From assembly GCA_004556965.1 (NCBI GenBank), contig SFFE01000001.1, positions 1-64,000 on the forward strand: a stretch of 64,000 nucleotides of DNA. The letters run 5' to 3'. Below the pieces are notes generated by a model. That model was not told the DNA's origin and searched no databases. It saw only the letters and a list, made by a program, of their open reading frames with translations. A program made the position numbers and the translations under genes. Shown piece after piece: positions 16,422 to 23,337 of this stretch. Every line of letters starts with the position of its first letter. Position 1 is the first letter of the stretch. The DNA comes from Clostridiales bacterium. GTDB taxonomy: Bacteria; Bacillota; Clostridia; Oscillospirales; Oscillospiraceae.

Positions 16422-17594
16422 TCAGATTCGGGAAAGCTGTACCACCGTCTCAATGTGCTCGGTGTGCGGGAACATGTCCACGGGCTGAATCTTCGTCACG
16501 CGGTAGCCGTGGGCGGTGAGATCGTCGAGATCGCGCGCGAGCGTTTCCGGGTTGCAGGAGACGTACACGACGCGCTGTGGTGAAAGTTGACACAGCGACG
16601 AGAGAAAGCGCTTGTCGCTGCCCGCGCGCGGCGGGTCAAGGATGACCACGTCGGCACGTGCGCCGCTCTGCGCCATGCCCTGCAGAAACTCCCCGGCGTC
16701 GGCGGTGTAGAACCGCACGTTGTCCGCCGCGTTGCGCTTCGCGTTCTGGATGGCGTCGCGCACGGCGTCGCGGTTGCTCTCCACGCCGATGACTTCCTTG
16801 GCGCTGCGGCTGGCGAAAATGCCGATGGTGCCGGTGCCGCAGTAAGCGTCGATCACCGTCTCCGTTCCGGTCAGCCCGGCGAACTCCAGCGCCTTGCTGT
16901 AGAGCACCTCCGTCTGCACGGGATTGATCTGGTAAAACGCGCGCGGCGAGATGCGGAATGTGAATTCTCCGAGCTGCTCTTCGATGTGGCCGGGGCCGTA
17001 GAGCACCTCGCTGTGCGCGCCGAGCACGAGGCTCGTCTGCCCGCCGTTCACATTGTGGACGATGGTGGTGATCTCCGGGTGGCGCTCCAGCAGCGCTTTC
17101 ACGAAGTTGCGCTTGCCGGGGAACATGCTCCGCCCCGTCACGAGCACGACCATGACCTGCCCGCTGCGAAACCCGCGCTTGACGAGCACGTGGCGCAGCG
17201 TGCCGCGCCCGGTGTCCTCATCGTAGGGCTGAATCTTGAAGCTGCGCAGCAGGCCGCGGATGGTGACGATGATGCGGTCGGCGGTCTCATCCTCGATCAT
17301 GCAGTCGCTGACCGGGACGATCCGGTGCGACGCGGACTGGTACACGCCGGAGATGATCTGCCCCTGCCGGCTGCGGCCAAATGCGGCCTGCACCTTGTTT
17401 CGGTAATGGTAGGGGTGCGCCATGCCAAGAATCTCCTCCACGTGGCAAAAGCGGCCGAGCAGGCGAATCGCCTTCGCCTGCTTGAAGTGGAGCTGTTCGG
17501 CGTAGCTCAGATTCTGGAGCTGGCAGCCGCCGCATTTTTTTGCAAGCGGACAGACGGGCTGGTCCGCCGCCGTTTGGTTTGGTTGTTTGGACAT
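16422..17594 (-). CDS. 23S rRNA (uracil-5-)-methyltransferase, RlmD/RlmCD/RumA family
   Basis: The 390-aa SAM enzyme has an N-terminal [4Fe-4S] motif C15-x5-C21-x2-C24 (CPLAKKCGGC), no TRAM domain in front of it, and the m5U methyltransferase core: PRAFYQINP, DAYCGTGTIGIFA, ILDPPRAGSD and the catalytic Cys in YVSCNPETLARD. It methylates C5 of a uridine in 23S rRNA. Start choice is uncertain: an ATG (MSKQPN) is used, but an in-frame TTG 33 bases upstream is possible; neither has a strong ribosome site. Confidence 0.93.
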   Translation of the reverse strand: MSKQPNQTAADQPVCPLAKKCGGCQLQNLSYAEQLHFKQAKAIRLLGRFCHVEEILGMAHPYHYRNKVQAAFGRSRQGQIISGVYQSASHRIVPVSDCMIEDETADRIIVTIRGLLRSFKIQPYDEDTGRGTLRHVLVKRGFRSGQVMVVLVTGRSMFPGKRNFVKALLERHPEITTIVHNVNGGQTSLVLGAHSEVLYGPGHIEEQLGEFTFRISPRAFYQINPVQTEVLYSKALEFAGLTGTETVIDAYCGTGTIGIFASRSAKEVIGVESNRDAVRDAIQNAKRNAADNVRFYTADAGEFLQGMAQSGARADVVILDPPRAGSDKRFLSSLCQLSPQRVVYVSCNPETLARDLDDLTAHGYRVTKIQPVDMFPHTEHIETVVQLSRI

Positions 17595-17642
17595 GGGTGA
17601 AAGCCCCCGGTTCGGTTCAGATACCAATATGATACCACGCTT

Positions 17643-18287
17643 TTACTCCGATTTCCACACCGATTGCGCGCGCGGGAGATTCCATTCGAAGTGTGCGGCG
17701 GCGAAGCGGATGATCATGACGACCGCAATGCCGATGAGCGCGGCGACGGACTGCGGCAGAATGAGCCGGCAGAGCAGAAACACGCCCGCCCCGGCGAGCG
17801 AGGCGCTCGCGTAGATGTGCTTGCGGAAGATATAGGGCATGTCGCCCGCAAGGATGTCGCGCAGCACGCCGCCGCCGGTGCCGGTGAGCATGCCGACGAA
17901 AAACAGCAGCAGCACGCTGCGGCAGTTCGCCTGCCCGATGGCGGTGGTGATGCCGGTGACGGTGAAGATGCCAAGCCCCGCCGCGTCCATGAGCAGCAGC
18001 GTCGTGTCGAAGAGCTTCTGGCTGCGCGCGAGCGGCCGGCGCACGGCAGGGAAGAACAGCACCACCGAAACGACCAACGCCACGATCAGGTAGACCGGGT
18101 CCTGAAACGCCTTCGGCGGCGTGATGCCGATGACCAGGTCGCGGATGATGCCGCCGCCCACGGCGGTGACCACGCCGAGAATGGCCACGCCGAAGATGTC
18201 CATCCGCTTTTCGATGCCCGTCAGGGCGCCGCTGGCCGCGAACGCCACGGTGCCCAGCAGTTCTATGATGAAGAGAAACGTGTCCAT
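17643..18287 (-). CDS. TRIC/UPF0126-family membrane channel under glycine riboswitch control
   Basis: The 214-aa protein has seven predicted spans with an internal repeat, each half carrying the glycine-rich motif (TAVGGGIIRDLVIG; TGTGGGVLRDILAGDMP) that defines TRIC-type trimeric channels (UPF0126, YicG/YadS-like). The gene has a GGAGG ribosome site and a long leader containing a tandem glycine aptamer and a terminator. Glycine riboswitches usually control glycine cleavage or glycine/alanine transport, so I infer this channel moves glycine or a related small amino acid. That link is inference from the control element. Confidence 0.9.
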   Translation of the reverse strand: MDTFLFIIELLGTVAFAASGALTGIEKRMDIFGVAILGVVTAVGGGIIRDLVIGITPPKAFQDPVYLIVALVVSVVLFFPAVRRPLARSQKLFDTTLLLMDAAGLGIFTVTGITTAIGQANCRSVLLLFFVGMLTGTGGGVLRDILAGDMPYIFRKHIYASASLAGAGVFLLCRLILPQSVAALIGIAVVMIIRFAAAHFEWNLPRAQSVWKSE

Positions 18288-18302
18288 AGGATACCTCCAA
18301 AT

Positions 18303-18345
18303 GAAAAGAGTACACCCCTCATGTATGCAGGAAGGGTGTACTCTG
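18303..18345 (-). terminator. Riboswitch-controlled terminator of the TRIC gene
   Basis: On the minus strand AGAGTACACCC pairs with GGGTGTACTCT (11 bp) and is followed by TTTTCATTT, 15-20 bases before the gene. The first stem bases AGAG are also the 3' side of the last aptamer's P1 helix. Ligand-bound P1 and the terminator therefore exclude each other, predicting a glycine-on switch. Confidence 0.8.
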
Positions 18346-18483
18346 TCCTTTTACCTGAAAGATTTTCCGCGTTTTTTGGCGGATTACTTCTTCGGTGCAT
18401 GCGTCTCTCCAGAGCTCCGTCTGCTCCCGGTCCGTTTGCCTGAGCGTTTCACGCCTTCGGCGGCCATCGGCTCTCTCCCGGAA
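18341..18483 (-). ncRNA. Tandem glycine riboswitch
   Basis: Read on the minus strand, aptamer 1 has GGGAGAGAGCC, GCCGAAGGCG, CTCAGGCAAACGGACCGGGA. Aptamer 2 has CTCTGGAGAGACGC, ACCGAAGAAGTAATCCGCC, CTTTCAGGTAAAAGGACAGAG. These are the GGAGAG, CCGAAG and (C/T)(T/A)CAGG(C/T)AAA-GGACAGAG landmarks of glycine aptamers, in order, twice. The short linker between the aptamers is also as expected. The element lies directly upstream of the TRIC channel gene. Confidence 0.93.
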
Positions 18484-18546
18484 GCTTCATTCGGATGGAT
18501 TCTGTTTTCACCGGGCGCGCATTTCGGGACCGCGCCCGTCCCGAAC

Positions 18547-18574
18547 AGTATAACAGAAAGCCGGGGATTTGCAA
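18547..18574 (-). promoter_or_regulatory. Promoter for the glycine riboswitch transcript
   Basis: On the minus strand, TTGCAA and TATACT with a 16-base spacer. Transcription would start about 55 bases before aptamer 1. Its -35 box touches the -35 box of the divergent lipoprotein promoter. Confidence 0.65.
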
Positions 18575-18603
18575 TTGCATTTTTGCATTTCTTTTGTTAA
18601 GAT
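18575..18603 (+). promoter_or_regulatory. Divergent promoter for the 18.6-kb lipoprotein
   Basis: TTGCAT and TAAGAT separated by 17 bases, 30 bases before the start codon. The two -35 hexamers of this intergenic region are back to back. Confidence 0.6.
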
Positions 18604-18633
18604 GAAAACGATCCGGCGAAGGGGGGCACTGTT

Positions 18634-19212
18634 ATGAAACGCATACGGTGTGCGGTGCTGGCGCTGTGCCTGCTGCTGGTCGTTTCCGCCTGCGGCGCGT
18701 CCGGACAGGCGGAGCCGGAGCGGGCGCAGGAGCCGCTTGCGCTCGCGCGCAGCTATCAGAGTACGATCGCCGAGCTCAGCCGCGACGGTGCGGTGGGCGT
18801 GAATCTCAGTCAGGCGGAGCTGGAGCAGATCGTCTCCGCGCTCGCGGCGCAGGGCGTGACTGTATCCGGCGTGGACGGGCGGACGCCCATGCAGAATCCG
18901 CAGGTGGTGGACGCCTTTTTCGCCGACCGCGATGCGGGGAAGGATGCGCGGCTCACGCTGTATGAGGTCTGTCTCGACGGCGGTCTGCTTTGCCATGCGC
19001 TCGCTTTTGCGGACGGGGAGACAACCCTCGTGCTCACGCGCATCGCGTGGAGCGCAACGGAGCCGACGGTGGGTTACAGCCGGGAATACGCCGTTACGGA
19101 GCTGACGGATTCCGGCGGCACGCTGCACTACGTCTACGACATGCCCGACAATCCGCCCGGAACCAACCATGACGGCCACATCGACACGGAGGATACGTTT
19201 CAGATCGGATAA
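18634..19212 (+). CDS. Small secreted lipoprotein of unknown function
   Basis: The 192-aa product starts MKRIRCAVLALCLLLVVSAC, a lipoprotein signal with lipobox VSAC, then a compact domain with LSQAELEQIVSALAAQGVTV and ending HYVYDMPDNPPGTNHDGHID. The last stretch looks like a dockable acidic tail but has no complete EF-hand. I do not recognise the family. The ribosome site is AAGGGGGG. It is monocistronic. Confidence 0.75.
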   Translation: MKRIRCAVLALCLLLVVSACGASGQAEPERAQEPLALARSYQSTIAELSRDGAVGVNLSQAELEQIVSALAAQGVTVSGVDGRTPMQNPQVVDAFFADRDAGKDARLTLYEVCLDGGLLCHALAFADGETTLVLTRIAWSATEPTVGYSREYAVTELTDSGGTLHYVYDMPDNPPGTNHDGHIDTEDTFQIG

Positions 19213-19250
19213 AATACAGCGCTGCGGCGCAAGCAGAGAAAACCACCCCG

Positions 19251-19266
19251 CCTTTAGCCGGGTGGT
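19251..19266 (+). repeat. Left copy of a 16-bp repeat flanking an A+T-rich cassette
   Basis: CCTTTAGCCGGGTGGT, part of a hairpin with ACCACCC just upstream. The same 16 bases recur at 21052-21067 in the same orientation, 1.8 kb away. Confidence 0.6.
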
Positions 19267-19303
19267 CGTAAAACAGCAAGGGGTGCAGACCCTTGTACGG
19301 ACA

Positions 19304-19337
19304 AAACAGCCCGGACATTCAAGTGTCCGGGCTGTTC
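19304..19337. terminator. Hairpin terminator after the lipoprotein gene
   Basis: Perfect 13-bp stem AACAGCCCGGACA / TGTCCGGGCTGTT with loop TTCAAG; the T run is short (GTTCGCT), so efficiency is uncertain. Another structured segment follows at 19345-19393 (GGACGCACATACAG with CTGTATAGAAGTGCGCC). No gene is seen between 19213 and 19417. Confidence 0.65.
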
Positions 19338-19417
19338 GCTCCGCAGGACGCACATACAGGGCTTTCCTCTGTATAGAAGTGCGCCCTTTGTTTTAAAGGG
19401 ATATTTGTGATACTTCT

Positions 19418-19993
19418 TTAATCAGTTTCAGTTTGTATTTTATCAATTCCTAAAACCTCTTTGCAATATGCGATTTCTTCGTCAGTAAATAATGACGCAT
19501 ATTCGACTTTACAGACAGAATCCTCCATGGATAAATCTAATCGCCCACATAAAAAGAGCGTGGAGAATCCCTCTGATGTATTACCCGTTTTTCGTGCATT
19601 TGAAATGAGTCGCTTTGCTGTTTCAACGCCGCCGTAAGTTGCCAGCATTTGATTGAAGCGAGTTGGATTGTATTTGCACTCCTTTTTAGCCCGGAGCATT
19701 TTCAGTTTCAATTCTTCTTCAAACTTTTTTACTAATATTTCCATAAAAGTATTACCACCTGAATTTAAGCTTTTTCTCAAGCACTTTCCCGCAATCTTGG
19801 CATATAAATTTCGTTTTTCCATACTTTCCGTTAATGCCGCTTGCTGCGCCAATAACTGTTCCAAGGGGGTGAACAGGCTGCCAACTGTACCGTCAATCAC
19901 AGCTTTTCTAAGTGAGAATTTCGTTTTGGTTGAAACTGGAACAACATCTGTGATTTTACACAAAATATTAGGACAGCATATTCTTTTTGCCAT
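19418..19993 (-). CDS. 191-aa protein of unknown function, last gene of the A+T-rich cassette
   Basis: The product begins MAKRICCPNILCKITDVVPV, a Cys-containing N-terminus that may bind metal, then a helical middle and a C-terminal module with FNQMLATYGGVETAKRLIS, GFSTLFLCGRLDLSMED and YASLFTDEEIAYCKEVL. I recall this C-terminal pattern (GG-x-AK-L... LxxxGRLDLSxE... LFTxEE) from many uncharacterised bacterial proteins, often fused to other domains; no function is assigned. The ATG at MAKR is used because GGAGGGTGAAA precedes it. Codon use is clearly A+T-richer than the surrounding genes. Confidence 0.75.
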   Translation of the reverse strand: MAKRICCPNILCKITDVVPVSTKTKFSLRKAVIDGTVGSLFTPLEQLLAQQAALTESMEKRNLYAKIAGKCLRKSLNSGGNTFMEILVKKFEEELKLKMLRAKKECKYNPTRFNQMLATYGGVETAKRLISNARKTGNTSEGFSTLFLCGRLDLSMEDSVCKVEYASLFTDEEIAYCKEVLGIDKIQTETD

Positions 19994-20010
19994 TTTCACC
20001 CTCCACGCTT

Positions 20011-20079
20011 TTAGTACTTATTCTTAAATAGCAAGTTATACCAAAATCCTATAAACACATAAAGTAAGAAACGAATCAT
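20011..20079 (-). CDS. 22-aa hydrophobic micropeptide, translationally coupled
   Basis: ATG overlaps the stop of the upstream zinc-ribbon gene (ATGA), with a strong TATAGGAG site six bases before it. The peptide starts MIRFLLYVFIGFWYNLLF and ends KNKY. It is almost entirely one membrane segment with Arg/Lys only at the ends, like small type I toxins or membrane-protein regulators. It ends 18 bases before the next gene's start. The coupling and ribosome site are seen directly; a role in the membrane is inferred. Confidence 0.6.
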   Translation of the reverse strand: MIRFLLYVFIGFWYNLLFKNKY

Positions 20080-20822
20080 ATCAATCTCCTATATTCTGAG
20101 GTGAGTATCAATTCGCCTCTGCCATTCTCCGCTATTCCAGCCCACTCCAAAATCGCAGCCATGACAAAAACAGGGTCAAATACAGAATCCCCAACTTTGC
20201 GTCCTCGGCTTTTTGCGATTGCACCTACAACGGTGTTTTCTTCGCAACCAGCCTCACCGAGTTTATAATTTCTGCCGTTCCCTTTTCGTGCGCATCCGCC
20301 TTGCTTCAGAAGGAGGTCAACGATGACATTAAATACATCGTATTCATAAGGAGGGCTAATCGGCAATTTGTCACTCGTAAATGTTTTTCCGTCCGCTTCA
20401 GCATATATTTCGCAAGGAATTCCTCTTGCGGTATATACGGTAACATGACCACCATGTTCCTTCAGCTTTGCTTTGATGATTTCCGATGCCCGCCTACTGG
20501 AATAGTCAACCTCCAAACTACTTATATCAATTTCCGTTCGTTCCTCTCTATGGGATGCGTCACTCAGGTTCAGCGCAGTCAGCAATTCATCCAGTTTCTT
20601 TTTAGCGGTGGGGTATGAGATATTCAAATCAGATTGCACCTCCTTTAGATTTCCTCTGTTTTTCAAAAAAGAGATAAGCAGTGCATTTTGTTCAGAATTC
20701 AGTTGGTCAAATGGACTCAGATCAAAATTGCTTTTTAATTCCATCCCACAGCAAGAACATTGCAGCGTAGAGATTATCAGAGCGCCCTTGCAACCGGGGC
20801 ATTTTGAAATCAGTTTTGCCAT
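20076..20822 (-). CDS. DUF2089-like regulator: zinc ribbon plus helix-turn-helix
   Basis: The 248-aa product starts MAKLISKCPGCKGALIISTL with a second Cys pair CSCCG, together a zinc ribbon. It continues DLSPFDQLNSEQNALLISFL and GNLKEVQSDLNISYPTAKKKLDELL, the HTH of DUF2089 proteins. A C-terminal extension of about 150 residues includes IIKAKLKEHGGHVTVYTARG and EYDVFNVIVDLLL and is not recognised. It is the first gene of a three-gene A+T-rich operon; as a DNA-binding protein it may control the operon. The start follows AGAGGTGATTGT. Confidence 0.75.
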   Translation of the reverse strand: MAKLISKCPGCKGALIISTLQCSCCGMELKSNFDLSPFDQLNSEQNALLISFLKNRGNLKEVQSDLNISYPTAKKKLDELLTALNLSDASHREERTEIDISSLEVDYSSRRASEIIKAKLKEHGGHVTVYTARGIPCEIYAEADGKTFTSDKLPISPPYEYDVFNVIVDLLLKQGGCARKGNGRNYKLGEAGCEENTVVGAIAKSRGRKVGDSVFDPVFVMAAILEWAGIAENGRGELILTSEYRRLI

Positions 20823-20840
20823 ACAATCACCTCTACCCAT

Positions 20841-20869
20841 AATATAATATTAGATTTCGCGATTGTCAA
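20841..20869 (-). promoter_or_regulatory. Promoter of the A+T-rich three-gene cassette
   Basis: On the minus strand, perfect TTGACA, 17 bases, then TATATT. The start codon is only 18 bases beyond the -10 box, so the leader is about 12 bases and holds just the ribosome site. Confidence 0.75.
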
Positions 20870-20941
20870 TATGGAGTTTAATATAATTAAGTTCTAATTT
20901 GAATCAGGAATCGTACTAATATCCATTAAGCACAGGCAAAA

Positions 20942-20973
20942 AAGCAATGCTCAGTCAGTAAACCAAGCATCGC
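20942..20973 (-). terminator. Terminator downstream of the AEC transporter gene
   Basis: On the minus strand AGCGATGCT pairs with AGCATTGCT around a 14-base loop, followed by TTTTTT. Between it and the transporter stop an open frame reads KEQLSFLWNLSDGVGNNK. It has no start of its own and looks like debris from an older gene. Confidence 0.6.
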
Positions 20974-21050
20974 TCATTTTGTTGTTGCCAACTCCGTCTG
21001 ACAGATTCCATAAAAAGCTAAGCTGTTCCTTAACTGTCTTACGAACACCG

Positions 21051-21067
21051 CCCTTTAGCCGGGTGGT
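21051..21067 (+). repeat. Right copy of the repeat flanking the A+T-rich cassette
   Basis: CCCTTTAGCCGGGTGGT, sharing 16 consecutive bases with the copy near 19.25 kb and likewise forming a hairpin with ACCGCCC. A TTTTT tail follows. Confidence 0.6.
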
Positions 21068-21081
21068 TTTTGCATGGTATT

Positions 21082-22140
21082 TCAAGCGAAGCACGGCAGC
21101 GTCAGCGCGAGCTGGACCAGCAGGTAGCACAGCGGGAACGACAGCAGGCACAAGAATGTGGATAGCAGGCACACGCGCGAGCCGAGCTGCGCCTCGCGGT
21201 CGTACTGGATGGCGAACAGACTCACCGTCGCGCTCGACGGCGCGGCAAAGCCGATGACCATGGCGGTCAGCGCGGCGGCGTTGAAGTGGATGACCTGCAG
21301 CGCCTGCAGCGCACAGAGCACCGCCAGCACGCAGGCCGGAACAGCGACGGTGCGCAGCACGGCAGCCAGCCATGCGAGCCGGTCGCGCAGCGCCTCGTTC
21401 AAGTGTGCTTCGCCGAGGGAAATGCCGATCAGGAACATGGCAAGCGGCCCGACCATACGCTGCAGCGCCTGAACGGGTGTGTACAGCGCGGGCAGCGTCT
21501 TGTCCAGCCGCAGCGCGCCGTAGGCCGCATCGCCGACCAGTACCTGCGGCATGAGATTCTGCGTCAGCCAGATGAAAATGCCGAGCAGCATGGCGATGAT
21601 GATGGGGTTGAGAAACACTTCCCGGCACGTGATGCGCAGATTTTTCCGGTCGAGCTTCAGCCCGGACAGCACGAAAAACGACACGATGTACACCATGAAC
21701 CGAAACGGCAGCGTCATGATGCTCACGTCGAAAATGACCTCGCTGCCGGGCTCGGGATAGATCGACTGCAAAATCGGCGTGGAGAACAGCGTGAGCTGCC
21801 CGATGGCGACAAACAGCGCCAGCGCGGTTGCGCGGTTGGCGCCTTGCCGGCGGAAGGCCAGCCGGGAAAGCAGCGCTGCCGCGATGTAAAACACCAGCGA
21901 TAGCAGCAAAATCTCCCCGCCGGTGACCAGCTCCTGCGCGCTGAAATCCGTCATGAACGCGTCGAACGCCAGACACGGCACGCAAAGCTTCCATTCCAGC
22001 GCGGTCAGCGCCTGTTTGCCGGAAGCTGCAATGATCCCGCGCCGCCGGAACAAAAACCCGAAAAAGATAATGACAATGGTCTGAAAAAACGCGCCGAGAA
22101 ACCCGACGTCCGTCAGCATCCCTGTGATGATGGAAAGCAT
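21082..22140 (-). CDS. AEC-family (auxin efflux carrier-like) transporter
   Basis: The 352-aa membrane protein has ten predicted spans in two five-span halves, with the AEC marks TIVIIFFGFLFRRRGI, a conserved Asn-Pro in VFLNPIIIAMLLGIFI, the span LAMFLIGISLGEA and the closing GFAAPSSATVSLFA. Bacterial members export or import organic acids such as malate. Start MLSIITGML follows AGGAGGCGGGCAG. It is monocistronic and divergent from the CarD gene. Confidence 0.9.
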   Translation of the reverse strand: MLSIITGMLTDVGFLGAFFQTIVIIFFGFLFRRRGIIAASGKQALTALEWKLCVPCLAFDAFMTDFSAQELVTGGEILLLSLVFYIAAALLSRLAFRRQGANRATALALFVAIGQLTLFSTPILQSIYPEPGSEVIFDVSIMTLPFRFMVYIVSFFVLSGLKLDRKNLRITCREVFLNPIIIAMLLGIFIWLTQNLMPQVLVGDAAYGALRLDKTLPALYTPVQALQRMVGPLAMFLIGISLGEAHLNEALRDRLAWLAAVLRTVAVPACVLAVLCALQALQVIHFNAAALTAMVIGFAAPSSATVSLFAIQYDREAQLGSRVCLLSTFLCLLSFPLCYLLVQLALTLPCFA

Positions 22141-22184
22141 CTGCCCGCCTCCTGCTATGGAGTTTGGAAACCCGCAAACCATGT

Positions 22185-22212
22185 ATTTTATCCGTTTTCT
22201 GAAAAAAATCAA
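22185..22212 (-). promoter_or_regulatory. Promoter for the AEC transporter
   Basis: On the minus strand, TTGATT and TAAAAT with a 16-base spacer, about 45 bases before the start codon. Confidence 0.55.
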
Positions 22213-22316
22213 GCGTTTTTTTGAAAAAAGTAAAAATACTTCTTACGAAACGCTGAAAAATGTGTTAAAATAATGATAGTTTGCGGCGAAGGGCTGCAGA
22301 AAGGGGCTCAAACACG

Positions 22317-22841
22317 GTGTATCAGATCGGGGATCTTATTGTCTACGGAGGAGAAGGCGTGTGCCGCGTGGAGGAGATCGGCGTGCCGAAAATTTCCGGC
22401 ATCAACAAGCAGCGGCAATACTATACGCTCGCGCCGCTCTATCGGGAGGGCAAAATCTTTACGCCGGTGGACGCCAAGGTGTTCATGCGCCCGGTCATCA
22501 CCCGCGCGGAAGCGCTGGCGCTGCTTTGCTCCCTGCCGGATATGGAGGCCGAGGTCTATGAAAACAGCAACCTCCGGTTCCTGACCGAGCACTACCAGTC
22601 CTGCATCCAGAGCTATAGCTGCGCGGATCTGCTGCGGATGATCAAGAGCATCTACACGAAGCGCTGCGTGCTCAGCGAGCGCGGCAAGAAAATGGGCTTG
22701 GTCGACGAGCGGTATATGAAGCGCGCCGAGGAGATGCTGCACGGCGAGCTGGCCGTTGCGCTCGGCATCGAGCGCAGCATGGTGCCGGCGTTCATCGAGC
22801 AATCCATGGAGAAGCTCTCCCGCGGGGAAAAGCTTGCCTAG
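22317..22841 (+). CDS. CarD/CdnL-family RNA polymerase-binding regulator
   Basis: The 174-aa product begins with the CarD/Mfd-type RNA polymerase interaction domain (YQIGDLIVYGGEGVCRVEEI, YYTLAPLYREGKIFTPVD) followed by a helical C-terminal domain with KKMGLVDERYMKRAEEMLHG. CarD proteins bind the RNA polymerase beta subunit and stabilise the open complex. The GTG start is chosen because AAAGGGG stands 10 bases before it and it leaves the domain intact. A possible -10 (TAAAAT) lies 46 bases upstream. Confidence 0.92.
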   Translation: MYQIGDLIVYGGEGVCRVEEIGVPKISGINKQRQYYTLAPLYREGKIFTPVDAKVFMRPVITRAEALALLCSLPDMEAEVYENSNLRFLTEHYQSCIQSYSCADLLRMIKSIYTKRCVLSERGKKMGLVDERYMKRAEEMLHGELAVALGIERSMVPAFIEQSMEKLSRGEKLA

Positions 22842-23222
22842 CGTCAGAACGGGCGCATTGCGTTGCGCTTCCCCGGCAAGCGGGGAAGCTCCACATCCAT
22901 TTCCCCGTTCTTCCTTTCCCAGCCGCAGGTCAAGCCTGCGTCTGGGGGATGCGGGGGCGCGACGGACTCGTTCCATGCTTCCTTTTCGCGCCGTAGCCGC
23001 TTCGTGTATGCTGTGCCGCCGGAGCGAACCGCCCCGGTGTCAGCTTGACGAAAAAGCCTCGCAGAGTTTCGCCGCCGGAGCGGCGAAAGGAAATCCAATG
23101 ATTTTTTCCAGCGACATGTGCGGTGAAAAAATACTGCTCAGTCCGCAAGCGTGCGAGCGCAGCGAGTGCGCCGCAGCGGGCTGCAAGCCCCTTTGGCGAA
23201 AAACCTGTTTTTCGACAGACTC
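22841..23222. repeat. Gene-free repeat-rich segment after the CarD gene
   Basis: The first 77 bases are a plus-strand copy of the GCGTCAGAA...TTCTTCC repeat seen near 10.9 and 37.9 kb, with an internal TTCCCCG-GCAAG-CGGGGAA hairpin, starting one base before the end of the CarD stop. Further on lies a perfect TTTCGCCGC / GCGGCGAAA hairpin (about 23067-23088). No ribosome site precedes a credible open frame, so I take the segment as non-coding. Confidence 0.6.
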
Positions 23223-23223
23223 C

Positions 23224-23252
23224 CGCCGGAGCGAAACGCTCCGGCGTTTTTT
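23224..23252 (+). terminator. Hairpin terminator upstream of the zinc operon
   Basis: Perfect 10-bp stem CGCCGGAGCG / CGCTCCGGCG with loop AAA and tail TTTTTT. Confidence 0.85.
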
Positions 23253-23264
23253 GCGCAAAAACGC

Positions 23265-23293
23265 TTGACAACGCGGCGCAGACGGCGTATCGT
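23265..23293 (+). promoter_or_regulatory. Promoter of the fur-znuACB operon
   Basis: Perfect TTGACA, 17 bases, then TATCGT; 45 bases before the Fur-family start codon. Confidence 0.7.
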
Positions 23294-23306
23294 AAGAACC
23301 TGAATC

Positions 23307-23321
23307 CGGGATTGAATCCCG
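23307..23321. promoter_or_regulatory. 7-1-7 palindrome in the zinc operon leader (candidate Zur operator)
   Basis: CGGGATT-G-AATCCCG, a perfect inverted repeat 14 bases beyond the -10 box and 17 before the fur ATG. Fur-family repressors bind A+T-rich palindromes of this spacing, so autoregulation by the first gene's product is likely. Confidence 0.6.
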
Positions 23322-23337
23322 ATTTGGGGGGATCACC

